Positions 1-11,262 are shown, counted from the first letter of the stretch. The stretch: 64,000 nt of DNA from Schizophyllum amplum (GCA_007026445.1 VDMD01000079.1:1-64000), one strand, 5' to 3'. The notes: a model not told the origin generated them from the letters alone. Numbers and translations: made by a program.

Positions 1-212
1 GAACGCTCGACTCCTTCAGACTTGTAACAGCCGGCGCAATCTCTGAGGGCGGTGTAAGATACTGCATCTGATTCCCAATGCATTCACCTTACACTCCTAA
101 TAGCGCCAAAGCACCGAACGTCGTGCGGCTAGCGCACATCCGCGTGGCCATTGCGCGTCGGCTGTTAGGCATTGAGCGTCCGTCGCCTCTTCTCTTACCT
201 GCTCCCATCACC

Positions 213-1654
213 CTATTGTGGGCGTCGTGTCGCCGCATAACGTTCGTCCCCATAGACAACTCCGCCCTGTATCACCGTCATCTTGAACGCGCCAGCGGGC
301 TCAGTGTCGGCAGCGTTCAACCATAGCCACTTGTAATTGGTGAAATACCGCACGGCGTCACCCCAACGTCGGTTCGCGAGCGTATCTGCGTCCTCCCATC
401 CACGCCAACTTGTATAGGGCTTTGTCTTCACGCAATCAACATGGACGAGACGTGGCGCTACGGCGCCCTGCATATTCGTGTCAGCGTATAGGGGATTCGA
501 AAGAGATGCAAACGCCGACATCGTCAGAGTCATTGCCCGCGTCCAGCCCAGCTCCTTGCGCTCGGGAGCACCCTTCACTTATGTAACCCGCGTCCAGCGT
601 CCGGAAGAGGTCTGGCCTCTGTGTCACAAACGCGCGCCAGAATACCGCATCTCCTCCCATCGCGCGCACGTCGTACCGACCATCCTGGCGCGTCGGCGGG
701 CCCAGCACGGCGCGGAAGGCGGATGGCGAAATCGCACCATTGGTCGCATGGTCGACCTTGCGATACACGCTCGAGTCCATCAAGCGCACATCGCGTAGCT
801 TCTGCAAGTTGAGTAGGAGGACGCGGGAGTTCACGTGCAGGGTCTTCTGGTCGTAGAAGAGGGAAACGGCGGGAGCAACGTCGGGCATGAGGCTCAGGGC
901 GAGCCGCCAGAGGGCTGCGGGATCGGAGACGAAGAGGGCGTCAGGCTCAATATAGATGGCGACTTTGACGGCGGGGGGCAGGAGCTCCGTGGAGGAAGAG
1001 CTTCATGGCGACGGCTTGCGGACATCAGGAAGAGAGATACGGGTACAACGCGCCAGACTCACGTAAATTTCATCCTCGGTACTCAGGTTGCCCTCCCTCT
1101 GCACGCGAGTGCGCATGCCTGGGCGGGATGTGACTCCTGAAGGCTTCCGCACGGGCAAAAGGGCGTACTTACTGGACCTGGTGAGGTGGTAGAAGATGAT
1201 ACGAACGTCGTGTCTTGGTCGTGTAATGAGGCGAAAGGGTGATTGCATATCTCACTGACGTCAGGACTGCAGAATATGTGGAAGGTCGAGGCAATGTATT
1301 GTGGATGAGTATCGACTGTCACTCAAGTAGGTTCAGCGGCTGATAGCAAGCGTACGGGGGAGGTGAGCGTACCTTAATGAGTATGCCTGCTTCAGTAGCC
1401 TTCTCCAAAGTCCATAATAGCAGGACGAAGGCAACCGGGCCTGGATTGAGAAGTGCTGTATTGGTGATGGGAGACACGGAGGCAAGAGTCGCAGACGGTG
1501 ATAGATCTCGAGCGTGACTGCGTTTTGAGTCGCTTAAAGCGTACAGAGCCGCGCAACAAAGGATGGCGAGTAAAGTGACCATCCACCTTCTGCGCTTTAG
1601 AACATCGCTGCGACGCTGGCGGAGAGGGGGATCGGAAGCATGACTGCTCGACAT
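213..1654 (-). CDS. GT8-like type II membrane glycosyltransferase
   Basis: Probably a Golgi glycosyltransferase. The ATG at 1654 opens a basic cytoplasmic tail followed by one hydrophobic signal anchor (WMVTLLAILCCAALYAL), the usual type II layout. Later exons read like GT8 xylosyl/glucosyltransferases: ILIK then SILIH (alpha/beta core), DVRIIFYHLT, then VAIYIEPDALFVSDP, where a D-x-D-like metal-binding segment would sit, then VNSRVLLLNLQKLRD and GGDAVFWRAFVTQRPDLF, which match the NSGVML and GDQD blocks of the family. The classical DxD is read here as EPD, so catalysis is not certain. At least three short introns are needed (near 1370-1320, 1250-1190 and 1060-1010); exact junctions are approximate. 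It is divergent from the F-box gene at 1905 with about 250 bp between them. Coding status is fairly sure; donor sugar and acceptor are unknown. Confidence 0.6.
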
Positions 1655-1904
1655 GGAGTATAGGGTCTACGTTCAGATGGTGAGTATAAGCGCTATCTTG
1701 AATTCATAGCAGGAGGACAGGGGAGCTTAGGGAGGAGAAGGGAAGGAGGAGCAGACGTCCAGTCGGTTTGTCGTCGACCATGACGACGACGACGGCCAGA
1801 ATGGTGAACCCGGCCCGATATACGGACACGCGGGACACTATCCCGAACTCCGATCATCCTCATGTCAGTGCTTGCCCTCTCTTCCTTCACCGACCTCTCC
1901 AGCT

Positions 1905-3410
1905 ATGAAATCGCGCGCGGCTATCGAATCCGATACTGTTCTTCTCAATGGTGGCACAGAACTTCGACGCATCAGTGCAGCGCATCCGATGGAGGACGTT
2001 GAGCTGACTGGCATGCAGCGGCAGTCCCGACCTACGCACGACGTTTTCGACAGTGTATGTCCTGCAGAAGGGAATGATAAGCTCCGAACATCGGCCTCGA
2101 CTTACTCGGAGCGCCCGGTGCCCATCCATCGTTTCCCAAGTGAGCTGCTCATAGAGATATTCGACTGCGCCATCCCCGAGTCATGGCACTCCCACTATGC
2201 CGGCAGGGAGGTCCTCAACTTCATGCAGGTGTGCTATGCCTGGCGCGCCATCGCTTTGCAAAGCATGTCACATATATGGACCAACATACGCGTCCACATG
2301 GAACACTCGCCAAGGCAATGGGGCGACGTCGTGGCAAGCTACTTGGAGCGCTCGCAGTCTCGTGCGCTGTCTCTAGTGCTGGACTTCACCATCGACCCGA
2401 ACCCATTCGCCGAGTCCGACGTCTGGCCGCGCCTTGTCTGGGACCCCGCAGCCTGGTCCATGCTCTGCGCGCATGCCACGCGTTGGAAGTCCGTATACCT
2501 AGACGCTATTCCCCGAGCAGCCTATGTAGAAAGGCCGGTATCCTGTCCTATACTCTCGCGGCTCTCCGTGGGGCTGGAAGATATGGCCGACGTCCCTACG
2601 CAGTTCTTCGCGGATGCCCCTGCCCTGAAGACCTTCGCGGTCTCCTCGGAAGACACATTATCGCCTTTTGCCTTACCCGGCGCATGGAAACTCACGGAGT
2701 TCGCTCTCAGGGACAAGACGGCAGCGGTGTCGGGGGACTTATGTGGCGCATGCGCGCCTGCCCTCCGATCCTGCAGTTCCACGCTAGTGCATCTGCGCGT
2801 CAGTGTCCAGGTCGGCGGAGAGTGGGAGGGACCCCCAGTGTTGTTGGAAGCCTTGCAGACGATGTCCCTCGCTCGCGGTGCATGCAGACTTATGTGCCGA
2901 CACCTGACAGTGCCCAACATCCAAAGACTCCGTCTTCGTGGTGGATGGAAGAGCTTCCGCACCGAAGAACTCGACGCGCTGCAGTCCCTGGTCCAACGCT
3001 CGTGCGGGCTTGTCAAGCTGCGCATCCTGGACCTCTATGCGATGGCAGCCAGCGGCACGGGAATCCTGCGCTGTCTAGCCATCCTTCCTTCCGTCACCTC
3101 GCTTTTGCTCGACATCCACACTCACCCGAACCTGAACGAGCAGTATTCGATCGTACACGGATTGACGCGGTCCGATGTCGGACAGTACAGCGCCAACGAT
3201 GTCGGGCTCCTGCCGAATTTGACGACACTATCCATACGCTTTGCATACAAGTTTTCTGCGAGCCATGGTCTGGAGGGAGCAGTTCTCAATATGCTCAGAT
3301 CGAGGGCCAGTGGCATGCTGGTGGCAGGCGTGTCGCTCAGCCCCCTTGAGGCGTTCTCGTCAGATCTCGGAGATTGGCCTGTCTCATCGTCAAGACTCTT
3401 GCCACAGTAG
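1905..3410 (+). CDS. F-box protein with LRR-like C-terminal region
   Basis: An intronless reading frame of 501 codons from the ATG at 1905. The first ~75 residues are a disordered leader. An F-box-like segment follows (VPIHRFPSELLIEIFDCAIPE), then the WRAIALQSMSHIWTNIRV block that defines the large agaricomycete F-box family. The rest is leucine-rich with spaced L-x-x-L repeats (for example LRILDLYAMA and LPNLTTLSIRF), consistent with a degenerate LRR substrate-recognition surface. The family acts as adaptors of SCF-type ubiquitin ligases, binding Skp1 through the F-box; the target cannot be inferred. An ATG at 1862 lies in another frame and was not used. It is divergent from the glycosyltransferase. 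Confidence 0.85.
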   Translation: MKSRAAIESDTVLLNGGTELRRISAAHPMEDVELTGMQRQSRPTHDVFDSVCPAEGNDKLRTSASTYSERPVPIHRFPSELLIEIFDCAIPESWHSHYAGREVLNFMQVCYAWRAIALQSMSHIWTNIRVHMEHSPRQWGDVVASYLERSQSRALSLVLDFTIDPNPFAESDVWPRLVWDPAAWSMLCAHATRWKSVYLDAIPRAAYVERPVSCPILSRLSVGLEDMADVPTQFFADAPALKTFAVSSEDTLSPFALPGAWKLTEFALRDKTAAVSGDLCGACAPALRSCSSTLVHLRVSVQVGGEWEGPPVLLEALQTMSLARGACRLMCRHLTVPNIQRLRLRGGWKSFRTEELDALQSLVQRSCGLVKLRILDLYAMAASGTGILRCLAILPSVTSLLLDIHTHPNLNEQYSIVHGLTRSDVGQYSANDVGLLPNLTTLSIRFAYKFSASHGLEGAVLNMLRSRASGMLVAGVSLSPLEAFSSDLGDWPVSSSRLLPQ

Positions 3411-4932
3411 AGCTATCATGCACCTCAACATACAAATTCGCAGAATGATAGGGCTGATTGTGAGCGGCCTTCTCAATGCGATATCAAGGTCTTTCAGCTT
3501 CAAGTTCGACGTTGAACTTGAGCTCTCCTTGAAGGTTACTGAGCGCGAGTACTTCCACGTGGATGAGGACAGAGTGACGACCAGGTGACGACGCGGTTTT
3601 GTCAAGTTGATCTTCTCACTCACCTCGACTCAGAGACTTTGGTGACTCTAGACGGGACCCTCTGAACTCGTCCTCCATTGTTTGTCTTATACTTCCCTCG
3701 CCACCAACGCAGTTTCAAAGTACACGGCGACAACACGGCAATTTCTCCGCTGGCAGTGGTCGTAATAGTTCGCGGAGTCGCCGTCCTACATCTGGTCGCA
3801 AACGACCCCCATCAAAACACATTCAATCTGGTGAGGCTCTGGTGAGGCTACAGCTGGGAGGGTCTCTATAACCGTACGCCCGCGACGCCGAAAGTCGAGG
3901 CTGTCACGGTCGCTTTTCACTGGCACAGGTTCAGACGATGGCATAGGCGAGAAAGATCTCCCCCTTCGCCTGATCTTTGACTCCTTCTGCCACCTCTAAC
4001 GAAATACGGTCGAACAGAAGCTCATCGAGTGCTTGCAAGCAGAGACCGAACGCGAAAGGTAAGTAATACTAACTAGCAGACATGGGCTCCTTGGGGCGGC
4101 TGCGAACAACGACCCCGGGCGCATCGCAAGCCCGCCGATCCCCTCGTCGATCTTTGGAATTCGCTGGTTCGACCGACGGCAGTAAGTTTCCATGGAAACG
4201 GGCTGTTGGGTTCTTTGCTCCACTCAATTAAAAGGATTGCTCCCGCACCTCCGAGATGCGGGGAAGGTCAGATCGAGTGGGGAACCGTGGGACGGGCAAA
4301 GTCGACTGCCCTCCTCGATTCGGATTTTCTCGAATGCAGACGCGACTGGGAAGGCTCGCTTAAGCAGGAGCTTTTGACTGGTATTGACGGCAACGAAGAG
4401 CTCGAAGGCGACAGCTGGTATACAAGTGCTGCGCTTCGTCTTTCCTTCTCCGAACGGCGGAAGTTGCAACGAGCTGATCGCCGCCGCCAGAATTTGCTCC
4501 ACCGCGTCCAATTTTGTCAAGGGATTTTGCATGTTGTCATGCATCCCAAGCTTCAGCCAACTTGCGCGACTTCCAGGCTCTCAGCTTCAAGTAAATCGTC
4601 GAGAGACCATGCGAATCTTGCTGTCTGTCCCAGAAAGTTGTCTCCTACAGCGCCTCCAACATAGACAAACAAAGCCTCACAGACGCTGTTCGACAAAAAA
4701 GTGCGTCATAGAAATAAATAGGCTTTGCTTGAACTTCTTCACCTCCATCAATGCAAGATATCCAAACGGAGGCAGAACACGGCGGCACCGAGCCTCGAGG
4801 GTTCAACCTGGGTCAACAAGAACCTGCAACCCTGAAATCCGACATGTCGGGTCTGCAGCAAGGCAATGATGCTCCACTCCCTCTCCCCCAGCATGCGAGA
4901 CGCGCGCGTAATTCTTCACGCTGCGCAACGCG
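3411..4932. other. Intergenic region, no supported gene
   Basis: About 1.5 kb with only short overlapping frames on both strands and no recognisable domain. A splice-like string (GTAAGTAATACTAACTAGCAG, 4058-4078) combines a perfect donor and a TACTAAC branch site, but is too short to be an intron by itself. The right end (from about 4868) belongs to the promoter of the secreted-protein gene at 5065. Confidence 0.6.
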
Positions 4933-4940
4933 TATAAAAG
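4933..4940 (+). promoter_or_regulatory. TATA box of SC15-like gene 1
   Basis: TATAAAAG lies 132 nt before the ATG at 5065. The block around it (from 4868, GATGCTCCAC followed by a CT-rich run and CGCGCGTAAT) recurs before the paralogous gene at 35307, so the core promoter is shared by descent. Confidence 0.7.
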
Positions 4941-5064
4941 CCAGCCGCCAGCACCGTCTTTCCTCAGCTTCCAGCTACCCTCCTTCCAACAACCAATCTC
5001 CAAGTCCTCGACTTGACGACTCACATTCTCTTCACCCCCCGCACTCATTACCCACACACCGACC

Positions 5065-5997
5065 ATGTTCTCGTTCAAGTCGCTCTCCATCGCCGCCACT
5101 CTGGCTCTCTCGGCCTTCGCCGCCCCCGTTGACATGCCCGGCTTCGCTGCCGTGTCGTCCTCGGTTGCTGGCGCTGCGTCTACCGCGTCCGGCACTGCCG
5201 TCGCGGCTGCCTCCTCCGTCTCCGCATCGGCGACGAAGGCTGCCGCAGCTGCCACCAGCTCTGTCGCGTCCGTCGCGGGTCGCGACCTCCTCGACGTTGA
5301 TGCCGATGTCGACGCTGAGGTCGAGGTCCTCCACCGCGACCTCCTTGACGTCGATGCCGACGTTGACGCGGACGTTGAGGTTGGCCGTCGCCACGACCAG
5401 ACCCTGCTCGACCTCGTCGACCAGGCGATCGTTGACCTGACCGAGACCTGCCAGGCTCTGAGTACGTTGACATATCTGGCTTTGCACTTCAAAATGCTGA
5501 CTCAATTTCTTCAGCCTTCTTGCAACCGGCGAACGCGACGGAGAAGGCCGTCGGCGACCTGCTCAACGACGTGAAGGCGATCCTCGGTGACCTCCTCACC
5601 GACGTCCAGGCTCTCGTTGGCCTCGACGTTTCCGCTGTCCTCGGCGATGTCACGGACCTCAACGCTGTTGGCTCCATCGTCGCTGACCTTCTCAAGGTTC
5701 GTCGCCTGCAATCCATTCCTTGCGATACATGTTGACAATCCTGTGCAGCTCGTCTTCACTGCTCTCGGTGGCGTTCTCAACGTCGTCAACGTCGCGCCCA
5801 GCGACCTCCTCTCGCAGCTGCTCAAGGACATCGCCGGCATCGTCGCTGAGCTCCTCAAGGTCGTCCTCGGCCTCGTTGACGGTGTCCTCGGCCTCGTCGG
5901 TGGTCTCCTCGGCGTTGTTGTTGGCCTGCTCGGCGATGTTCTCCCCATCGTCATGCAGCTCAACGTGAGCATGCTCCTCCAGGTCCTTGCGCTCTAA
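5065..5997 (+). CDS. SC15-like two-part secreted protein, copy 1
   Basis: Three exons (5065-5461, 5515-5696, 5749-5997) sum to 828 nt, 275 residues, with both introns just over 50 nt. The N-terminus is a signal peptide (MFSFKSLSIAATLALSAFAAPV). An Ala/Ser/Val/Thr-rich stretch follows, then two copies of an acidic repeat (DLLDVDADVDAEVEV and DLLDVDADVDADVEV), then a region rich in D/L amphipathic turns (AVGDLLNDVKAILGDLL). The last ~80 residues are extremely hydrophobic (GLVDGVLGLVGGLLGVVVGLL). No cysteine pattern of hydrophobins is present. A hydrophilic first half plus hydrophobic second half is the described architecture of Schizophyllum SC15, a secreted protein acting in aerial hypha formation; homology is inferred from architecture only. 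Strongly biased C-ending codons suggest high expression. A close paralog is at 35307. Confidence 0.85.
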
Positions 5998-6846
5998 GCG
6001 ATGTGAGTATTTCATCGTGCCCTGCCCAGAGCTTCCGCTGACATGCTTGCAGATGTGTCCTACGAATGATTAGAATCCAAGCTTCAATTCCATTCTTCTG
6101 CGCATTGTACGATACCACCGTCCTTATTACCCCGCTATTGCTTTCGAGTTAGCAGCACCGTCTTATGCATTTGTACACCACATACATAATGCTTAATTTT
6201 TCTCTGAACGCGTTCAATACTGTCTGAAGTTCTGCAGCTTAGGATTTTGTGACGGCCTGTGACATGTGACCGGTGAACGTCTGTTGCAATGAGCGTGTTC
6301 CGCTTCTGAGTCTTTCCCTTTCTGCGCGATATGTAACTCGCGTCATGAGATCTTGAGATCTTGAGAGCTACTTAGAGACCTGCAGATAGCTAACATACTT
6401 TTGTTTGCCTCTGCGATTTCAGGCTCGGAGCAAGCCCCGTGCCCCGGCACGCAGAGGGCCGCGTCCTTCGCAGAACGGAGGTCCTGATCGGGAGGTGCTC
6501 ACGTTCCCCCAATGGACTCTGCGGCTGGCGTCGTATCTCTCGTGGGTCCTTGCTGGGTCCTAGTCTCGCGGGTCAGCCTCTTCAGATTGACGGGGGGACG
6601 GGTCGCTGGGTCCTTCCCTTTGCGCGCCAAAATTCGCGGATATCTTGCTTTTTACCCTTGAATGAGGTAGGTACTGTACGCCGCGAGCACACTCACGTCG
6701 GCTGGTCGTTGGTAGGATTTTGTAACGGTTTGTGATTCCCAGCTGAACTGCTCTGAATCAGCCTTTGATCAGCCTTCTCAACAACTTCCGTGCAGCCGTG
6801 TCAGCTCAGGGAGTTTTGTGAACCCGGCCATAGAATTTACTGTCAT
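5998..6846. other. Intergenic region, 3' flank of SC15-like gene 1
   Basis: AT-richer sequence after the stop codon holds the presumed polyadenylation region. No coding frame with recognisable content is present. It runs up to the inverted-repeat element at 6849. Confidence 0.5.
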
Positions 6847-6848
6847 TA

Positions 6849-7383
6849 GAGTGTATTTGCACCGAGATATACCGGGTTTCTCAACTGAATTTTGCCTCTT
6901 GTACTAATATACGCGAAATGCAATATGGACGAACTCCAGCAGTCGCTCAGTGTGAACGATGGCCTCAAAATGTTATTTCGAGGCCTCGTAGTATATATTG
7001 AGCTCGTCGCGCCATGCAGCCGTGGCGCAAGCGCGGCGCTGCCACCATCAGCCGGTACTCGTACCGTGGGCAACACCGTATGGAAGGGCATCTAGGGCTA
7101 CTTCAAGGGGATGGTGAAGGTGTCTCCGTGCGTGAGGCCACGGAGAGCTTCCGCGGACGCGACGCCCTCAAGCGGGCCCTCTGCCAGAACGGCAGATGGT
7201 CTCGGGGTTGCTTACAATTAGAGAAGAAATATTCTACTGTGAAAATATATACTGGCCTCCTCTTGTATTGCATCTCGCGCTGGTTGTAGGGCACCACGAT
7301 ATATTCAGCAACTCGGTTTTCGATACATATCTCGAGCTTTCGTGTGCAATACAAACCCGGTATTTATCGGTGCAAATACACTC
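6849..7383. mobile_element. MITE-like element, 31-bp terminal inverted repeats, TA target duplication
   Basis: The left end begins GAGTGTATTTGCACCGA and continues to ATACCGGGTTT; the right end, read on the other strand, begins with the same 17 bases and also reaches the TACCGGGTTT block. Only about two mismatches occur in 31 positions. Both ends are bordered by TA (6847-6848 and 7384-7385). Further inner similarity (GCGARATGCAATA) extends the arms imperfectly. No transposase frame is present in the 535 bp. TA duplication plus short inverted repeats is the signature of a non-autonomous Tc1/mariner-type element; the superfamily call is an inference. Confidence 0.75.
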
Positions 7384-7568
7384 TATTATCGATGCATTTT
7401 TTTCAAGACTTTTCTAATGAGCTCATGCCCATCTCATGCATGTAGTAAGCCGCTGGGCAAGCTGACGAAGACAGCCGCGGAAGACATATAAGCCACTTAG
7501 ACGGCTTGTACTGACATCACCCCCCTTTTCCCAATACTTGCACCTTTCCAATCGCATACAGCTCAACC

Positions 7569-8808
7569 ATGGCATCCAAGACCATCTTCATGAACGGCGT
7601 GACCGGTGAGTGTCGAGATTGCTGGCTGTCTAGCGCTGGACTCATCGTGTTCACCCTCAGGCTACATCGGTGGCACGGTCCTCGCGGACTTGCTTAAGCG
7701 CCCCGACGCGTCCTCCTACAAGATTAGGGCGCTTGTGCGCAACGCAGAGAAGGCGGAGCAGTTGAAGGCCCTCGGTGTCGAGCCCGTGATGGGCGCACTA
7801 GATGATGTCGACATCATCGAGAAGGCAGCCAGCGAGGCAGACATTATTATTGCTACAGTGCGTACGCAGGCTGTGGGCGAGACATAATTCTGACCATGCC
7901 ATAGGCCGATTGCGACCACGAGCCGTCAGCGCATGCTATCTTGCGCGGCGCGAAGACGCGGTTCACCGCGACGGGCACCCGCCCGATCTTCATCAACACC
8001 GTGCGTCTCATGCGATCCCTATCCTTCTGAGCTTCCATTAACGCGCCATAGTCCGGCACAGGCGTGCTGTCTGACGACGCGCGTGGAATGCACACTACCG
8101 AGACCATCTACGATGACTCCGACGCCGACCAGATCGCCTCCCTCCCCCTCACCCAGATCCACCGTCCCGTCGACGCCGCCATCGCATCGGCCGACGCCGC
8201 CGGCTACGTATACACCTACATCATCCTGCCCTCCACCATCTGGGGCTGGCCGAACCACGAGCTGGTGCAGAAGGGGATCGCCAACTACCGCTCGGTGCAG
8301 ATCCCCATGCTCATCGCCGGGTCCCTTGAGCGTGGCCACCCGGGGATGGTAGGCAAGGGTGTGTCCAACTGGCCCGACGTCGAGATCCACGAGCTGGGGG
8401 ATCTCTTCATGCTAGTATTTGACGCGGCGGTGCGCGATCCGGCGGGGACGGGCCACGGTCGCGAGGGCTATTACATCGCGGCGAGCGATGAGCATACGTG
8501 GTACCAGATCAGTAAGGCCATTGGCGAGGCGATGGTCAAGTTCGAACGTGCGAGTGACTCGGAGCCGACGTCGTTCACGAAGGAGGAGCTCGACAAGTTC
8601 TATGGGGTGAGTGGTCTGAAAACTACTGCTAAGTGGGATGTACTGACGAAATATGTAGGGATCGGAGTACTTGGGATCCAACTCTCGGGCTCGGGCGACG
8701 CGCTCGAAGGCGCTGGGCTGGAAGCCTACCAAGATGTCGAAGGACATGCTGGCAAGCATCGAGCAGGAAGTGAAGGGATGCATCGAAAAGCCCTACAAGC
8801 TCGCTTAA
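7569..8808 (+). CDS. NmrA/epimerase-like NAD(P)-binding protein, copy 1
   Basis: Five exons (7569-7605, 7661-7857, 7905-8000, 8052-8606, 8659-8808) sum to 1,035 nt, 344 residues. The N-terminus MASKTIFMNGVTGYIGGTVL is a Rossmann fold with G-x-x-G-x-x-G, the dinucleotide site of extended/atypical short-chain dehydrogenases. ALVRNAEKAEQLKALGVEPVMGALDD is the NmrA-type second beta strand and loop. The usual YxxxK catalytic pair is not obvious, and the protein may be a redox sensor or an oxidoreductase. No signal peptide, so cytosolic. A paralog at 44622 shares the three central exon lengths exactly (197, 96, 555 nt). Confidence 0.88.
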
Positions 8809-8993
8809 AGACTTATGGACAGAATCAAGCATGTATAATCACCGCGTCTTCACTTGTACCTGTATCATTCAAAAGGTCTCGTTCAGACCGTTCAATATAT
8901 TGAACTGCAAGAAATGCTGAGTAGATAGTATGATAAACACAAGCAACACGACCACGGCTGCGCACGATACAGGTAAGAGAACATGCCTCAACG

Positions 8994-9424
8994 TTAACCG
9001 GCACCAGTCGCTATACCGTGGCCTGATGTCCGTACGTAAGACTCCTCCAGCGGTACCGTTCGTCCAAGTAGAAGATTCCCGTCAACATACCTGACGCTGC
9101 TTGGTGGTCTATAGATGGGTATCGTGCCCTCGATATGTCGTCCCGCCTCATACGGAAGGTATGCTATCTCCTCGTCAGTGTCCGTATCGCTGCCCGTCTC
9201 GTGTCCATCGTCCGACGAGCCATATAAGTCGCGAGAGCGCAGGAGATGCTGCGCTACGCCAGCCTCCTCCTCGTCCACCGCGTCCACGTCGTCCACCGCG
9301 TCCACGTCGATGTCCACGTCTTCGTCTTCGTCCGAGGACATCGAGATGGGTTCATCGACAGTGTGCGGATCCTCTTCTTCCGTGAGCTCGCTGATCGAGT
9401 CGTTTTCCAGCCCGCCCACGTTGA
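8994..9424 (-). other. Open acidic frame, possible C-terminal extension of the sirtuin
   Basis: Directly downstream of the sirtuin stop an open frame continues for about 140 codons on the same strand, with no ATG of its own at the 5' end. It is strongly acidic (ELTEEEDPHTVDEP, DEDEDVDIDVDAVDDVDAVDEEE), then Tyr/Pro-containing (IPIYRPPSSVRYVDGN), ending at 8994. It could join the sirtuin through a 32-nt micro-intron (donor GTTCAAG near 9465) or an indel. Low-complexity GTC/CAC repeats make several frames look open here, so this is not proof of coding. Confidence 0.4.
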
Positions 9425-11262
9425 TCAGAGCATCGTCCTCCGCATCACTCTCGATACATGAGCTTGAACATGAGGGGACCCCTCTGGCGTGGGTGGCGGC
9501 CGGCCGCGCGAAAATGCAGAGCGCTTTCGCGGCGTAAGCCAGGCCGCGTGCGGAATGACGACCTCGGGCACAAGGCGAGGCGGAGGAGGCTGAGGGCTCC
9601 TAGGCCGACGCTTGATGACAACAGGAGTCTCATCCTTTGATGGTCTCAACAACCTGGATGAGCGACGAGTGCTAGACGATGTCGCTGGTGCAGGCGGAGA
9701 CCCCGATGACGAGTCAGACGCTGCAGGGGAAAGAGGCGCACGAGCGGGTATCCGGACGGTAAGCTTGCCCGAAGTCGGGGTCGGGATCGCCTTGCCAATC
9801 CGCCGCGTCGGTACAGCCTTGCTGCAGCTCGGATCAGAGGGCACGGCAGTCTTGCTCTTCCGCTTGGTGGCCTTCGGTGTCCGCGGCGGTGTCGGGAGCA
9901 CGTCCACGCGCCTGCGCTTCGCCGGGGTCGAGCCCTGCACGCCCGCCTTGCGCTTTACGCCCTTGTTGCACACGGTTTCTTCCCGCTTGCGCGCCGCATC
10001 CTCCCTCGCCTGCTTCTTCTCTGCCTTCGCCGCCTTCCCCCGAGCCTCCTCGTCCAGATGACGATGCACATCGCCCGCGAACGTCTGCGCGTCGCCCTGG
10101 AGCCACACGTCGAACACGTCTCCCCATTCCCGCGCAGGCGCCGGAAAGTCGAGGTTGAGGTACACAGACGTGATGGGCGCGTCCGCGCCGGGCGTGCCAC
10201 GAGGCGACGGCAGCGATTCCACGCCCGCTGCCGCGCGGACGGCTTTGGCGAACTCGCGGACGATGCGCTTGGTACCCGGAACGCGCAGGCTCGTTCCCAC
10301 GACGAGGAGCAAGTCCGGGCCGCTGCGCCCTGAGCCCTTCGAGGTGCCGGTGAGATCGCGTCGGACCACGTCGCCGACGCCCTCCGCATCGGCATGCGCC
10401 TCCCCGTAGAGCACGACGGAGGGCCGGAGCTTGCCAATGGCGCGTGCGCGCTTGCCTGCGGCGGCGCGGACGACGGCCATGTCGGAGCACGAGGGGCAGA
10501 GCGGTGGGGCGCCGGCCGCAAGAGAGGGGAGATACTCCGTGAGCGCGCAGGAATATGTGCACGTCATGCAATAGAGCCGGGTGAGGGTACCGTGGAGGGG
10601 GACGCAGCGCGGGGGGTCAAGGGACGTGTGGCCTCCGGGGTCGGTGGTGGGGTTCGTGCGTGGTCTGTGCCGCCTGTTGTCGAAGGCCGGCACGCCGAAG
10701 GAGAGGCCTGACTTGGCTTCGATGGCGTCGATGTTCTGGGTATACACACGCAAGAGCTTGCCGCTGTCGTCAAGCGCGCGGAGTAGGCGATGGAAGGGGG
10801 TGGGGGACGCCGCGCTGGACATGTCAGAGAGCTGGGCAATCATCTGGCAGAACAAGGCGGTCATTTGTTCGGACTGCAAGCGGGGGTCGCGGTTAGTGCT
10901 TGTCGTGGACAGAATGCGTACGGGAACGCACGTTAAAAACAGAGGCATCGAACAAATCCTTGCCAGAGGACAGGTTTTCCTTGGGATGATCCCGTTTGAG
11001 GGTCTGGAAGAGCCCGGCAGGGGAGCGGAAATCGGGTATGCCAGCTTGCACAGATATCCCAGCGCCTGTGAGACTCGATATGAGCACTTCCAGTGTGATC
11101 AGCATACACCCTATGCTCACCGCAGACGACGATGATGCGCTTCGCCTTCATGATGGCTTTGAAGACGCTAGCAAGTGCGGCGTCATGGTCGGTAGGCTCG
11201 AAGAGAAACGACGGTGACGGCGGAAGCGGTTTCGTTTCGTCGAGGGGCAGATATAAAGTCAT
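9425..11262 (-). CDS. Sir2-family NAD-dependent deacylase (sirtuin)
   Basis: Three exons (11262-11121, 11065-10932, 10873-9425). The start is the ATG at 11262 (MTLYLPLDETKPLPP). Sirtuin signatures occur in order: CGAGISVQAGIPDFRS (NAD site, split by intron 1), YTQNIDAIEAKSG, the catalytic histidine block VPLHGTLTRLYC, a zinc ribbon with cysteines in CMTC and CPSC, and VVGTSLRVPGTKR. The product would remove acetyl or acyl groups from lysines using NAD+. After the ~300-residue core, a long basic tail (KAAKAEKKQAREDAARKREE, KRKAGVQG, PAKRRRVD) and several PTPPRTP-type sites suggest nuclear localisation and phosphorylation. An acidic open frame follows the stop (see 8994). Class and substrate cannot be fixed from sequence alone. 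Confidence 0.9.

Noticed and set aside
3700..3990. Stretch resembling retroelement coding sequence in one frame
   Set aside because: The readable part is short, stops interrupt it, and no reverse transcriptase, protease or LTR is seen.
4206..4869. Overlapping plus-strand frames of 150-160 codons
   Set aside because: Two frames cover the same bases, neither resembles a known protein, and the region is upstream of a TATA-driven gene.
4803..5505. Minus-strand frames over SC15-like gene 1
   Set aside because: Antisense shadows produced by the codon bias and acidic repeats of the real gene; no independent support.
8994..9419. Acidic frame as an independent gene
   Set aside because: Its apparent start is GTG, not ATG; it is better treated as a possible extension of the sirtuin.
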